From: Sulfurospirillum_A sp029027265
Lineage (GTDB): Bacteria > Campylobacterota > Campylobacteria > Campylobacterales > Sulfurospirillaceae
Length of the DNA stretch: 64,000 bases
Direction: 5' to 3'
NCBI GenBank assembly: GCA_029027265.1
Contig: CP093061.1
Span: 1,240,001-1,304,000, forward strand
The notes beneath the pieces were generated by a model that made no database searches, was not told the DNA's origin, and saw only the letters and a program-made list of their open reading frames with translations. Shown one piece after another: positions 37,618 through 46,215 of the stretch; the first letter of the stretch is position 1, and every line of letters begins with the position of its first letter. The translations under genes were made by a program, and so were the position numbers.

Positions 37618-38392
37618 TTATTTTATTTCGTCCTATGATAGGATATTGTTCTACTTCATAAATGGAACCAGAAACTGGTATAGAGTAATCACTAACCCAA
37701 AATACCACATGTTTAGCTATCTCTTTAGGAGCTAATATCGTTCCTCTTGGCGCGAAAGCTTTATCTATGTTGTTGTACCAATCATCACCATTGCCTTCTT
37801 TTAATTGAGTTTCATGCTCTTTATCGGTATGAGTCCAACCTACATTGAGCTGATTTATTCTTATTGAATATTGAGCTAAATAGTCTGCAATATTTCTAGT
37901 CATAGTCATTAATGCTCCTTTTGAAGAAGAGTAAATCAATAAATTATCTTGTCCACAATATGAGTTAATAGAGCCTATATTAACTATTGAACCTTTTATA
38001 TTTTTTTCTAAAAATACCTCAACAACTGCTTTACATAAGAATAGTGGAGCTTTATAATTTACATTCATAATATAATCATACTTTTCTTCAGTGATATCAC
38101 GTATATTATTTCTTGGAAAGACACCTGCGTTGTTAACAAGAGAATCAACTCTTCCAAATTTTTTAACAGTTTGTGTTATTATGTTTTTAAGTTCTTCAAA
38201 TTTTGATAAATCTGCACATACATAAGCTGTTTTTTCACCAAATTGTGCAACTAATTGTTCTGCTTTTTTAATAGAATTTGGAGAACAATGTATCATAACA
38301 CAAGCTCCTAAATTTAAACACTCTTTAACTATCTCAAGCCCAATTCCAGATGTAGCTCCTGTTACAATTACAACTTTATTTTTTAATGTCAT
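37610..38392 (-). CDS. SDR-family sugar dehydrogenase
   Basis: 260 residues. NAD(P)-binding TGATSGIGLEIV, NNAGVFPRN, catalytic Ser in GSINSYCGQ and YSSSK (Tyr-x3-Lys). The family includes galactose, glucose and xylose 1-dehydrogenases. Its place just before the lactonase gene supports oxidation of an aldose to its lactone. Which sugar cannot be read from sequence. An alternative is oxidation of another polyol or alcohol. Confidence 0.85.
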   Translation of the reverse strand: MTLKNKVVIVTGATSGIGLEIVKECLNLGACVMIHCSPNSIKKAEQLVAQFGEKTAYVCADLSKFEELKNIITQTVKKFGRVDSLVNNAGVFPRNNIRDITEEKYDYIMNVNYKAPLFLCKAVVEVFLEKNIKGSIVNIGSINSYCGQDNLLIYSSSKGALMTMTRNIADYLAQYSIRINQLNVGWTHTDKEHETQLKEGNGDDWYNNIDKAFAPRGTILAPKEIAKHVVFWVSDYSIPVSGSIYEVEQYPIIGRNKINA

Positions 38393-38405
38393 TTATAAAC
38401 TCCAA

Positions 38406-39521
38406 TTATTTAATTCTATTTTCTGTCTTTTTATCAAAAAAGACCATATGTCTTGCCCAAACTTTTAAGTCAATAATTTCATCATCATTTTTTGAACCAG
38501 TTGGAGAGATTCTTGTGACAACTTCAGTGTCATTGAGTGTAATATGAACAAATATATCTGAACCTGTTAACTCTGAAAAATCAACAACAGCGCTTAGGTC
38601 TTGAAGCTCGTCATAAATTTCAGCATCTCTAAAACCATTTTGTATATGTTCAGGTCTTAATCCAGCGATTATTGTTTTACCTATATATTTATCTAAATTT
38701 TCATAACCACTATGAAGATAGATACGGTTGTTTTTACCATCTTTATTTTTTAATACAATAAAAAGCTTTTCATCTTCTTTATTGATTGTTACATCTATAA
38801 AATTCATAGATGGAGAACCTATAAACCCAGCAGTAAATAGATTACAAGGGTTTTCATATACATTTGATGGAGTGTCAAACTGTTGAATAATTCCTTTATC
38901 CATGATTGCAATCTTATCTGCTAAAGTCATCGCTTCAATTTGATCATGAGTTACATAAACAATTGTTTTTTTAACTCTTTTATGAAGCTTTTTAATCTCA
39001 GCTCTCATCTTCACTCTAAGTTCAGCATCAAGATTAGATAAAGGCTCATCAAAAAGATACATATCAGGCTCTCTCGAAATTGATCTTGCAATGGCAACTC
39101 TTTGTCTCTGTCCACCTGAGAGTTGAGATGGTTTTCTATCTAATAAATCTTCTATGTGTAGTATTTCAGCAGCATTTTGAATTCTATCTTCTATCTCTTT
39201 TGTCGAATACTTGCTTATGCGTAAACCAAATTCAATATTTTGTTTTACAGTCATATTTGGATACAAAGCATAAGTTTGGAAAACCATGGCTAAACCTCTA
39301 TCTTTTGGGGCAGTATTTGTTATATCTGTGTCACCTAAAATGATATTTCCTTGATCGATGTTTTCTAAACCAGCAATCGAGCTTAATAGTGTAGATTTAC
39401 CACAGCCACTAGGTCCAACAAGAACTAAAAATTCTCCATTTTCTAAAGATATATTTATACCTTTTAAAACTTCTGTTTTATCATAACTTTTATATAAGTT
39501 TTTAATTGTTAGTGATTTCAT
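38406..39521 (-). CDS. Sugar ABC transporter ATP-binding protein (UgpC/MsmK type)
   Basis: 371 residues. Walker A GPSGCGKST, signature LSGGQRQRVAIARS, Walker B MYLFDEPLSNLD and switch His in VYVTHDQIEAMTLAD. The C-terminal TOBE/OB regulatory domain (GLRPEHIQN) is typical of carbohydrate importers. It powers the two permeases encoded just before it, 10 bases away. Confidence 0.92.
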   Translation of the reverse strand: MKSLTIKNLYKSYDKTEVLKGINISLENGEFLVLVGPSGCGKSTLLSSIAGLENIDQGNIILGDTDITNTAPKDRGLAMVFQTYALYPNMTVKQNIEFGLRISKYSTKEIEDRIQNAAEILHIEDLLDRKPSQLSGGQRQRVAIARSISREPDMYLFDEPLSNLDAELRVKMRAEIKKLHKRVKKTIVYVTHDQIEAMTLADKIAIMDKGIIQQFDTPSNVYENPCNLFTAGFIGSPSMNFIDVTINKEDEKLFIVLKNKDGKNNRIYLHSGYENLDKYIGKTIIAGLRPEHIQNGFRDAEIYDELQDLSAVVDFSELTGSDIFVHITLNDTEVVTRISPTGSKNDDEIIDLKVWARHMVFFDKKTENRIK

Positions 39522-39531
39522 TTATCCTCTT

Positions 39532-40389
39532 TTATTTGACGGCACCAGCCATCAATCCTTTTACAAAATATTTTCCAGACACAATGTATGCTACAAGTGT
39601 TGGAGCAACAGCTATAAGAGCTGCTGCCATATCTACATTGTATCTTTTTACAGCAGACGTTGAATTAACTAAATTATTTAAAGCAACTGTTATAGGTTGA
39701 GTGCCAGCATCTGTAAATGTAACTCCAAACAAAAAATCATTCCAAGCATTGGTCATTTGCCAAATAAAGCAAACCATAAAAATGGGAAGACTTACAGGAA
39801 GCAATATTTTAAAGAAAATTCTAAAAAAACCAGCTCCATCAATCTTTGCAGCATTTATTAATTCAGTTGGTATTGAAACATAAAAGTTTCTAAAAAATAG
39901 AGTTGTAAATGATATTCCATATACAATATGAACAAAAATTAAAGCCCATAAACTTCCTGATAAACCTATAAAACCAAGTGTTTGGGACATAGGTAATAAG
40001 ATAACTTGGAATGGTATAAAACAACCAAACAGTAAAAGTGAAAAGAAAACTTCACTTCCTTTAAATCTCCATTTTGAAAAAACATAACCATTAAAAGCTC
40101 CAATAATTGAAGAGATTAAAACCGAAGGTATAGTAAACATAACTGAATTCAAAAAATATGGTTTAATTCCATTTGAATCTGTACCTATTCTTGCGTTGCT
40201 CCAAGCATCTACCCAAGGTTGAAATGTAATATTTTCAGGAAGAGAAAGTATGTTTCCATTTTTAATTTCATTAAGATCTTTGAGTGATGTAATAACCATT
40301 ACAAATATTGGTAATAAAAAGTATACAGCACTAATTATTAGTATTGAGTATATTAGTATTCTTGATAATTTATCTCTTAGTGTACTCAT
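39532..40389 (-). CDS. Sugar ABC transporter permease (MalG-like)
   Basis: 285 residues with six predicted membrane helices and the cytoplasmic EAA loop ELINAAKIDGAGFFRIFFKI that docks on the ATPase. The C-terminal end FVKGLMAGAVK is typical of MalG-type subunits. It overlaps the other permease gene by four bases. Confidence 0.9.
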   Translation of the reverse strand: MSTLRDKLSRILIYSILIISAVYFLLPIFVMVITSLKDLNEIKNGNILSLPENITFQPWVDAWSNARIGTDSNGIKPYFLNSVMFTIPSVLISSIIGAFNGYVFSKWRFKGSEVFFSLLLFGCFIPFQVILLPMSQTLGFIGLSGSLWALIFVHIVYGISFTTLFFRNFYVSIPTELINAAKIDGAGFFRIFFKILLPVSLPIFMVCFIWQMTNAWNDFLFGVTFTDAGTQPITVALNNLVNSTSAVKRYNVDMAAALIAVAPTLVAYIVSGKYFVKGLMAGAVK

Positions 40390-41264
40390 TTTCTTGCCTT
40401 TAATTCTCTATAGAGGTAGGGAACAACAAAAATCATTACAAAAAATAACATTATTATTGCACTTGAAGCTCCAAAAGCTAGTTTGTTTCTTGAAAAAGAG
40501 TAATCGTACATAAATATTGATGGTAAAATAGTAGAATAACCTGGGCCACCTTTTGTCATAACAATAACTAAATCAAAAGTTTTTATTGCTAGGTGCAGCA
40601 AAATAATAATTGCAGAAAAAAATACAGGTCCTAACTGAGGAATGATTATTTTCCAGTATATTCTAGGCATTGATGCCCCATCTATTTTTGCTGCATTGAC
40701 AACTTCATAGTTTATTCCTCGTAAACCTGCGAGGAAAAGAACCATTACAAAACCAGTAGATTGCCAAACAGCAGCAATAATAATAGTATATATTGCCATT
40801 TGAGAATCTACAATCCAATCAAATGTAAAATTCTCAAACCCCATATTTATAACAAATTTTTCTAATCCAAGTCCAGGGTTTAACATCCATTGCCAAACTG
40901 TACCAGTGGCAATAAAAGATAGTGCCATAGGGTATAGGTATATAGTTCTAAATATTCCTTCTAATCTAATTTTTTGGTCAATAAAAATAGCTAGCAATAG
41001 TCCAATTAATAGACATAATCCTATGAATAAGGAAGAGAATATTAATAAATTCTCCATTGCTATCCACCATTTTGTATTATTAAATAAAGATATATATTGT
41101 TTAAATCCTGCAAAACTATATACGGGTAATAGTTTGGAATTTGTCATAGATAAAATCAAATTCCAAAAAATAAACCCATATATAAATATGACCATTATTA
41201 GAAAAGTAGGAGCTAGTATAAATTTAGGAATCTGATTCTCAAAATATTTCAACTTACTTTTCAT
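40386..41264 (-). CDS. Sugar ABC transporter permease (MalF-like)
   Basis: 292 residues with six predicted helices and the EAA loop EVVNAAKIDGASMPRIYWKI. Lacks the extra domain of E. coli MalF, as is usual for monosaccharide importers of this type. It lies 12 bases downstream of the binding-protein gene. Confidence 0.9.
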   Translation of the reverse strand: MKSKLKYFENQIPKFILAPTFLIMVIFIYGFIFWNLILSMTNSKLLPVYSFAGFKQYISLFNNTKWWIAMENLLIFSSLFIGLCLLIGLLLAIFIDQKIRLEGIFRTIYLYPMALSFIATGTVWQWMLNPGLGLEKFVINMGFENFTFDWIVDSQMAIYTIIIAAVWQSTGFVMVLFLAGLRGINYEVVNAAKIDGASMPRIYWKIIIPQLGPVFFSAIIILLHLAIKTFDLVIVMTKGGPGYSTILPSIFMYDYSFSRNKLAFGASSAIIMLFFVMIFVVPYLYRELKARK

Positions 41265-41276
41265 AATTATCTTTTC

Positions 41277-42521
41277 TTACTTCTCTTCTTTTATAGCATT
41301 AACAAGAGCTTTTGTAGCTTCTTCTGCACTCATCTTTGAATTATAAAAGTTTGTAATAACATCAAAAAATGCACCTTTCACAGCATCAGGTACAGCCATT
41401 TGGTGTGCCATGCTTGGTACTAAAGTTTTCGTGTACGCAGCCGCATTTAACTCATCCCAAGATCTTAAAGCAATATCATCAAAAGCAGTTCTTTTTACAG
41501 ATAGATTAATTGGAATTGATCCCTTTTTTGTATTGAAAATAACTTGAAATTTATCATCCATTATGAGTTGAGCTAATTTTCTCTGAGCAATTGATTTTTC
41601 CTCATCTTTTTGATTAAACATTAAAAAGCTATCAATATTATATATATAAGAACCACTTGTTTGAGGAGTATCTAAAGCAACATAGTCAATACCTATTTTA
41701 TTTCCAGATACTGCAAATTCACCTTTTGCCCAGTCACCCATAAATAACATAGCCGCTTCATTTTTATATACCATAGAAGTTGCTAGATTCCAATCACGAC
41801 CAGGAGCATTTTTATCAGTAAATGATTTAACCATTCTTAATGTATCAAAAGATTTTTTGATAGTATCAGAACCTAGAGCTTTTAGATCTAAATCAACAAA
41901 AACTTTATTGTAAAAATCTGCTCCACCTATGCCTAATACAATTGTTTCAAACATTGTAGCTTCTTGCCAAGGTTGACCACCAGATGCAACAGGAATGAAC
42001 CCAGCTGCTTTAATTTTTTTAGCAGCTACTTTAAACTGAGCCCAAGTTGTTGGGATAGTTGCACCAGCTTTTGCAAATATTTTTGGGTTAACCCACATCC
42101 AGTTAATCTTATGAACATTAACTGGAGCAGCTACGTATTTACCATTGTACTTCATATGATCTGCAAATCTTTTAGGTAAGATATTGTCCCAGTTATTTGC
42201 TTTTGCAACAGAATTTAAATTTAATGCAGAACCTAATGCGGCCCACTCTTGTATACCTGGACCTTTAATCTGTGCTGCACTTGGTGGGTTACCTGAGATA
42301 ATTCTACTTTTAAGAACAGTCATAGCATTTGAGCCACTACCTCCAGCAACTGAGAAATCTTTCCATGTATGACCCTCTTTTTCCAATAGTTTTTTTAATT
42401 CACCTATTGCTTCCGCTTCTGATCCACTTGACCACCAGTGGAGTACTTCTAATTCTGCTGCACCTAAAGATAGTGCACTTAATAATGATAAAGCAACTGC
42501 TGCTTTTTTTAAACTAATCAT
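41277..42521 (-). CDS. Periplasmic sugar-binding protein (family 1 SBP)
   Basis: 414 residues with a signal peptide (MISLKKAAVALSLLSALSLG, cleavage near AAELEV). The mature start LEVLHWWSSGSEAEA and GGQPWQEATMFE resemble glucose/galactose/mannose-binding proteins of GtsA-like systems. That suggests a monosaccharide, probably a hexose. It is the first gene of the leftward operon; the 254-base gap to the LacI gene holds the regulatory sites. No lipobox Cys is seen, so it is likely soluble. Confidence 0.9.
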   Translation of the reverse strand: MISLKKAAVALSLLSALSLGAAELEVLHWWSSGSEAEAIGELKKLLEKEGHTWKDFSVAGGSGSNAMTVLKSRIISGNPPSAAQIKGPGIQEWAALGSALNLNSVAKANNWDNILPKRFADHMKYNGKYVAAPVNVHKINWMWVNPKIFAKAGATIPTTWAQFKVAAKKIKAAGFIPVASGGQPWQEATMFETIVLGIGGADFYNKVFVDLDLKALGSDTIKKSFDTLRMVKSFTDKNAPGRDWNLATSMVYKNEAAMLFMGDWAKGEFAVSGNKIGIDYVALDTPQTSGSYIYNIDSFLMFNQKDEEKSIAQRKLAQLIMDDKFQVIFNTKKGSIPINLSVKRTAFDDIALRSWDELNAAAYTKTLVPSMAHQMAVPDAVKGAFFDVITNFYNSKMSAEEATKALVNAIKEEK

Positions 42522-42596
42522 AAATTTTCTCCTTTTTTTATATTGAGTTACAAAACAATATAAAATTTATATCCATAACATATCTTACAAGTAAAA

Positions 42597-42611
42597 TGTA
42601 AAAATGTTACA
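42597..42611. promoter_or_regulatory. LacI-type half-site pair near the transporter operon
   Basis: TGTAA-AAATG-TTACA, an inverted repeat with 5-bp arms, lies 76 bases upstream of the binding-protein start. It resembles the site at 42738-42751 near the regulator gene. Probable operator for the adjacent LacI-family protein; the odd spacing makes it the weaker of the two. Confidence 0.5.
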
Positions 42612-42736
42612 AAAACCTATATTAAATATAAATAATTTTTACATTTATTTACTTAATTAAAGCTTAATCATATTTATAATAGACCTTTATAGAGCATTTA
42701 ATCTTCATATAAGTAAATACTGTTAAAATAAACTTT

Positions 42737-42752
42737 ATGTAAACTGTTACAT
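42737..42752. promoter_or_regulatory. LacI-type operator upstream of the regulator gene
   Basis: ATGTAAACTGTTACAT, an inverted repeat with 6-bp arms and a 4-bp spacer, ends 23 bases before the regulator start. Even-spaced palindromes of this size are usual for LacI-family dimers. It would place lacI-dgoA-dgoK under the same control as the transporter operon. Confidence 0.6.
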
Positions 42753-42775
42753 TTTATATATTTTAAAGGGTATTA

Positions 42776-43756
42776 ATGGGAATTAGAGAAATTGCAAAAA
42801 AAGCAAATGTTTCGATTGCTACTGTTTCAAGGGTTTTAAATACTTCTAAATTAGTTAAAAAAGATACAAGAGAGAAAGTTCTAAAAATTGCACAAGAGTT
42901 TGAATATAAAAAATATAATTCTAGTTTTAATTCAATAAATAAAAAAGATGAAATTGGTGTGATTATTCCAGATGTTGTTAACTCATTTTTTGCAAGAGTT
43001 CTTGAAGGTATTTTAAAACAAGCAAAGTTATTAGATTTACCTATAACATTATATTTAACTCATGACAATAATGAAAGTGAATTAGATGCTGTAGATAAAC
43101 TTTTTGAAAAACAGATAAAAGGTATTATTTTAATAAGAGCTAGAAACCAAGAAGAAAAGTCAAGAAAAACAATTAAAAATTTAAATAGGTATAACATACC
43201 TTTTGTTTTAGTTGATAGAGATATATCTTCAAGTGACAATTCAGGTGTATTTTTATCAAATACAAATGCTGTATATGATGCTATGAATTTACTTATAAAT
43301 GATAAGTATAAAAATATTGTAATTATAACAGGACCATCTAATAGTTTAAATTCAAGACAAAGAGTTGATGGTTTTAAAGAAGCATTATATAAAAATAAAT
43401 TGGAATTTAATGAAAACATGGTGTATAGAGGTGATTTCTCTATTGAAAGTGGTTTAGAGATAACAACTAAAATTTTAAGTCAAGACAAAATGCCTGATGC
43501 TATTTTCTCTTGTGCAAACCAGATAACAGTTGGGTGCTTAAAAGCTATTACTCAAAAAGATATGATAGTTGGAAAAGATATAAAATTATTTTCTTTTAAT
43601 AAATTAGCGGCTTCTCATATAAATAATTTTAACATTTCATATATAGAACATCCTGTTACACTCATGGGTGAAAAAAGCGTTACAATTTTGAATAACAAGC
43701 TTGTAGGAACAAAAGGTTTAATAAGAGAAATAGTGGATTATAAAATAAGTTATTAA
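42776..43756 (+). CDS. LacI-family transcriptional regulator
   Basis: 326 residues. The N-terminal HTH and hinge region are canonical (GIREIAKKANVSIATVSRVL). It is followed by a periplasmic-binding-protein-like effector domain (EIGVIIPDVVNSFFARVLEG, PFVLVDRDIS, PDAIFSCANQ). It lies between the transporter operon and dgoA-dgoK and so is the obvious local regulator. The effector is probably the sugar or a 2-keto-3-deoxy intermediate (inference). Confidence 0.9.
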   Translation: MGIREIAKKANVSIATVSRVLNTSKLVKKDTREKVLKIAQEFEYKKYNSSFNSINKKDEIGVIIPDVVNSFFARVLEGILKQAKLLDLPITLYLTHDNNESELDAVDKLFEKQIKGIILIRARNQEEKSRKTIKNLNRYNIPFVLVDRDISSSDNSGVFLSNTNAVYDAMNLLINDKYKNIVIITGPSNSLNSRQRVDGFKEALYKNKLEFNENMVYRGDFSIESGLEITTKILSQDKMPDAIFSCANQITVGCLKAITQKDMIVGKDIKLFSFNKLAASHINNFNISYIEHPVTLMGEKSVTILNNKLVGTKGLIREIVDYKISY

Positions 43757-43776
43757 CACAATATAAAGGAAAATAA

Positions 43777-44409
43777 ATGGATTATTTAGAAATTTTAAAG
43801 CACAGTAGGTTGATTGCAATATTACGAGGAATTAATCCAAATGAAGTCTTAGAAGTAGCCAATATTTTGGTAAAAAGTGGCATAAAAATAATAGAGATAC
43901 CTTTGAATTCACCAGATGTATATAAAAGTATAGAGATGTTAACTACAGCCTATAAGGATTCATATGAAATACTTATAGGCGCTGGAACTGTATGCTCTCA
44001 AGAAGATGTCGAAAAATTATACAAAGTAAATGCTACTTTAATTATTTCGCCAAATAGTGATGTAAATATAATTAAAAAGACAAAAAAGTTAGGTCTTGTT
44101 AGCATACCTGGTTTTTTAACACCAAGTGAAGCATATACCGCTATCAATGCTGGTGCAGATAGTTTAAAGCTATTTCCATTTAAAAAATTTGGAATTGAAT
44201 ATTATAATGACATAAAAGTTATTCTACCACAAAATATTCCTATTATTGCAGTTGGTGGAATTGATGAATCAAATATAAGTGAATATCTTCAAAATGGAAT
44301 TAAGTATTTTGGATTAGGAAGTTCTTTGTATACGCCAAATATGGATTTGAAATTATTAAAAACAAAAGTTGATTTTTTTGTAAAAACTATAAATGAATAC
44401 AATGTCTAG
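43777..44409 (+). CDS. dgoA: 2-dehydro-3-deoxy-6-phosphogalactonate (or -gluconate) aldolase
   Basis: 210 residues, the class I KDPG/KDPGal aldolase fold. Seen: AILRGINPNEVLEVANIL, the IEIPLNSPDVYKSI segment characteristic of DgoA rather than Eda, GAGTVCSQEDV, ISPNSD, and the Schiff-base Lys in GADSLKLFPFKKFG. It cleaves the 6-phospho-2-keto-3-deoxy acid to pyruvate and glyceraldehyde 3-phosphate. It is 20 bases downstream of the LacI gene and overlaps dgoK. The substrate stereochemistry cannot be proved from sequence. Confidence 0.87.
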   Translation: MDYLEILKHSRLIAILRGINPNEVLEVANILVKSGIKIIEIPLNSPDVYKSIEMLTTAYKDSYEILIGAGTVCSQEDVEKLYKVNATLIISPNSDVNIIKKTKKLGLVSIPGFLTPSEAYTAINAGADSLKLFPFKKFGIEYYNDIKVILPQNIPIIAVGGIDESNISEYLQNGIKYFGLGSSLYTPNMDLKLLKTKVDFFVKTINEYNV

Positions 44410-45307
44410 TTTTATTGTTATTGATTGGGGAACAAGTAATTTTAGAGCAGTTTTAATTGATAAATACTTTAAAGAAATTGATTCAATTTCAACCAATGAT
44501 GGAATGTTAACTTTAAAACAAAATGAATTTCATCCTTTTTTATTAAGAAAATTACACAAATGGTTAAGTAAAGATAAAAATATCAAAATTTTTATGTCAG
44601 GTATGGTTGGAAGTATAAATGGATGGCTAGAGACAAAATACCTTTTATGTGAAGTGCACTTAGATGATTTAGTACAAAATTTGGTTCAAATACCAAATAT
44701 AGATGAAAAAATCTACATAGTACCAGGGATAAAAATAGAAAAAAATGGTATGATTGACTTAATGAGAGGTGAAGAGGTACAAGTATTTGGAGCATTAAAA
44801 TACTTAGATATAAAAGATGCAATTCTTATTTTACCAGGGACACACTCAAAGTGGGTAAAAGTCAAAAATAATAAAATAGTTGATTTTATAACAAATATGA
44901 CAGGTGAAGTTTTTAGTGTTATGAGTTCAAATACAATTTTAGCAAAATCAATAAAATTTAAAGAACTAGATGAAGAAGCTTTTGAAAAAGGAATGAAGCT
45001 TTCATTATTTGAAGGTGGTTTACTCAATCATATGTTTCAAGCACGAACTCAAGCATTTAATATTGGAGAAAATGGTGTATACTCTTTTTTATCGGCTATT
45101 ATAATTGGAAATGAAATAAAACAAATGAATTCTCTTTTTTCTTCTTTTAAGAGTGTAGTAATAGTTGGTACATCAGAATTAAATAACTTATATAAGAAAA
45201 TCTTAAATATATATGATATAAAAGTAACAATAGTTAATGCAAAACTTGCGACAAATGAGTCTATGAAATATCTATATAAAAACTTAAATAAAATAAAAAA
45301 ATTGTGA
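44402..45307 (+). CDS. dgoK: 2-dehydro-3-deoxygalactonokinase
   Basis: 301 residues from ATG 44402 (an in-frame ATG at 44393 also exists). DgoK family features: IVIDWGTSNFRAVLID (phosphate-binding loop), a GMVGS-type segment (FMSGMVGSINGW), PGIKIE and LRGEEVQ-like MRGEEVQVFGAL, LPGTHSKWVKV, and FEGGLLNHMFQARTQ. It phosphorylates 2-keto-3-deoxygalactonate at C6 to feed DgoA. It is translationally coupled to dgoA by an 8-base overlap. The transcript end is not marked by a clear hairpin before the ISAs1 remnant. Confidence 0.88.
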   Translation: MSSFIVIDWGTSNFRAVLIDKYFKEIDSISTNDGMLTLKQNEFHPFLLRKLHKWLSKDKNIKIFMSGMVGSINGWLETKYLLCEVHLDDLVQNLVQIPNIDEKIYIVPGIKIEKNGMIDLMRGEEVQVFGALKYLDIKDAILILPGTHSKWVKVKNNKIVDFITNMTGEVFSVMSSNTILAKSIKFKELDEEAFEKGMKLSLFEGGLLNHMFQARTQAFNIGENGVYSFLSAIIIGNEIKQMNSLFSSFKSVVIVGTSELNNLYKKILNIYDIKVTIVNAKLATNESMKYLYKNLNKIKKL

Positions 45308-45479
45308 AAATAATATTTAGGTGATATGGGGTTAATGATAAAATATTTTTAAAATTTATATCTCAAATACCAGAAATCAAGACTGTAAAATAAACTGTGT
45401 AAACCCACCTAGTATTCCTAAATCATTTAGTATATTTTAACAGAATTTCACTGAAAAATATACTAAGTGTATTAGTCTA

Positions 45480-46215
45480 TCACGGCTAATTCATTCTAAC
45501 AAACAACATAATTTTTTGCTATTCCCACCAATCATAGGAATAGCTTGAGGAAAAGTGATGTAGTTTGTTCTTCTTAATACGTTCATAGCTATGTTTCTAA
45601 TAATAGAAAAATTAGTTGGAGCGTTACCAGTACGTATTAAAGAGGCATCTTCACCAAAGGTTACATCTTTTATGTAATGCATACTCTCAACACCCCAGTG
45701 AGCTCTAATACCATAGTTATACTTTTTTGCTGACATTTTTTTACTTGAAATATAAAAAGATGTTTCTTGAGAAAATTTATCACTATTTTTTCAATAAGTT
45801 GAACGAGTTACTTTGACAATTTCTTCTATACCATTAAACTTATTTTTATTAATATTATAAAAATCGTCATAGACTTCTATCTCACGTACTTCGAATCTAT
45901 TACGATTTACTTCTTGCATTTTGTCATAATCTATGCAGTCTGATATGTTTGAGTTAAAAATTATCTGTTCTAAAAGTTTTTTTGGTTGTCTTTGACTTGT
46001 ACTACATAGTCATTACCACTATCTTTGATAGCCTTTAATGTTTTACTTTGACAGTGTAATGCATCTAATGTAACTATCATATTTTGTAGAGGAAATTCTT
46101 CCATCATCTCTTGAACCAATGGAATCTCATTACTTTTTGATGCTGTCTTTCTTGCGATAAGTATCTCTTTAGAATCACTGGTAAAAAATGAAACAAGATG
46201 GGCTAATTTCTTATC
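45480..46215 (-). mobile_element. ISAs1-family remnant, copy 2, cut by IS3
   Basis: Nearly identical to copy 1 (24122 onward), starting at the same GGCTAATTCATTCTAAC end. It keeps 223 bases that copy 1 lost, but its 5' transposase part is removed at 46215, where the IS3 end begins. It lies in the same orientation as copy 1, so the two remnants are direct repeats flanking 25.0-45.5 kb. Confidence 0.75.
45491..46215 (-). pseudogene. ISAs1-family transposase, C-terminal remnant
   Basis: The C-terminal frame (45491-45736) encodes AHWGVESMHYIKDVTFGEDA and TGNAPTNFSIIRN. Upstream segments lie in other frames, including the VTLDALHCQ-like region around 46050-46080. The N-terminal domain is missing. 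Inactive. Confidence 0.75.

Noticed and set aside
43777..44409. Eda-type KDPG aldolase of a glucose Entner-Doudoroff pathway
   Set aside because: The IEIPLNSP segment and the adjacent DgoK favour DgoA; edd and zwf are not present. Not fully excluded.
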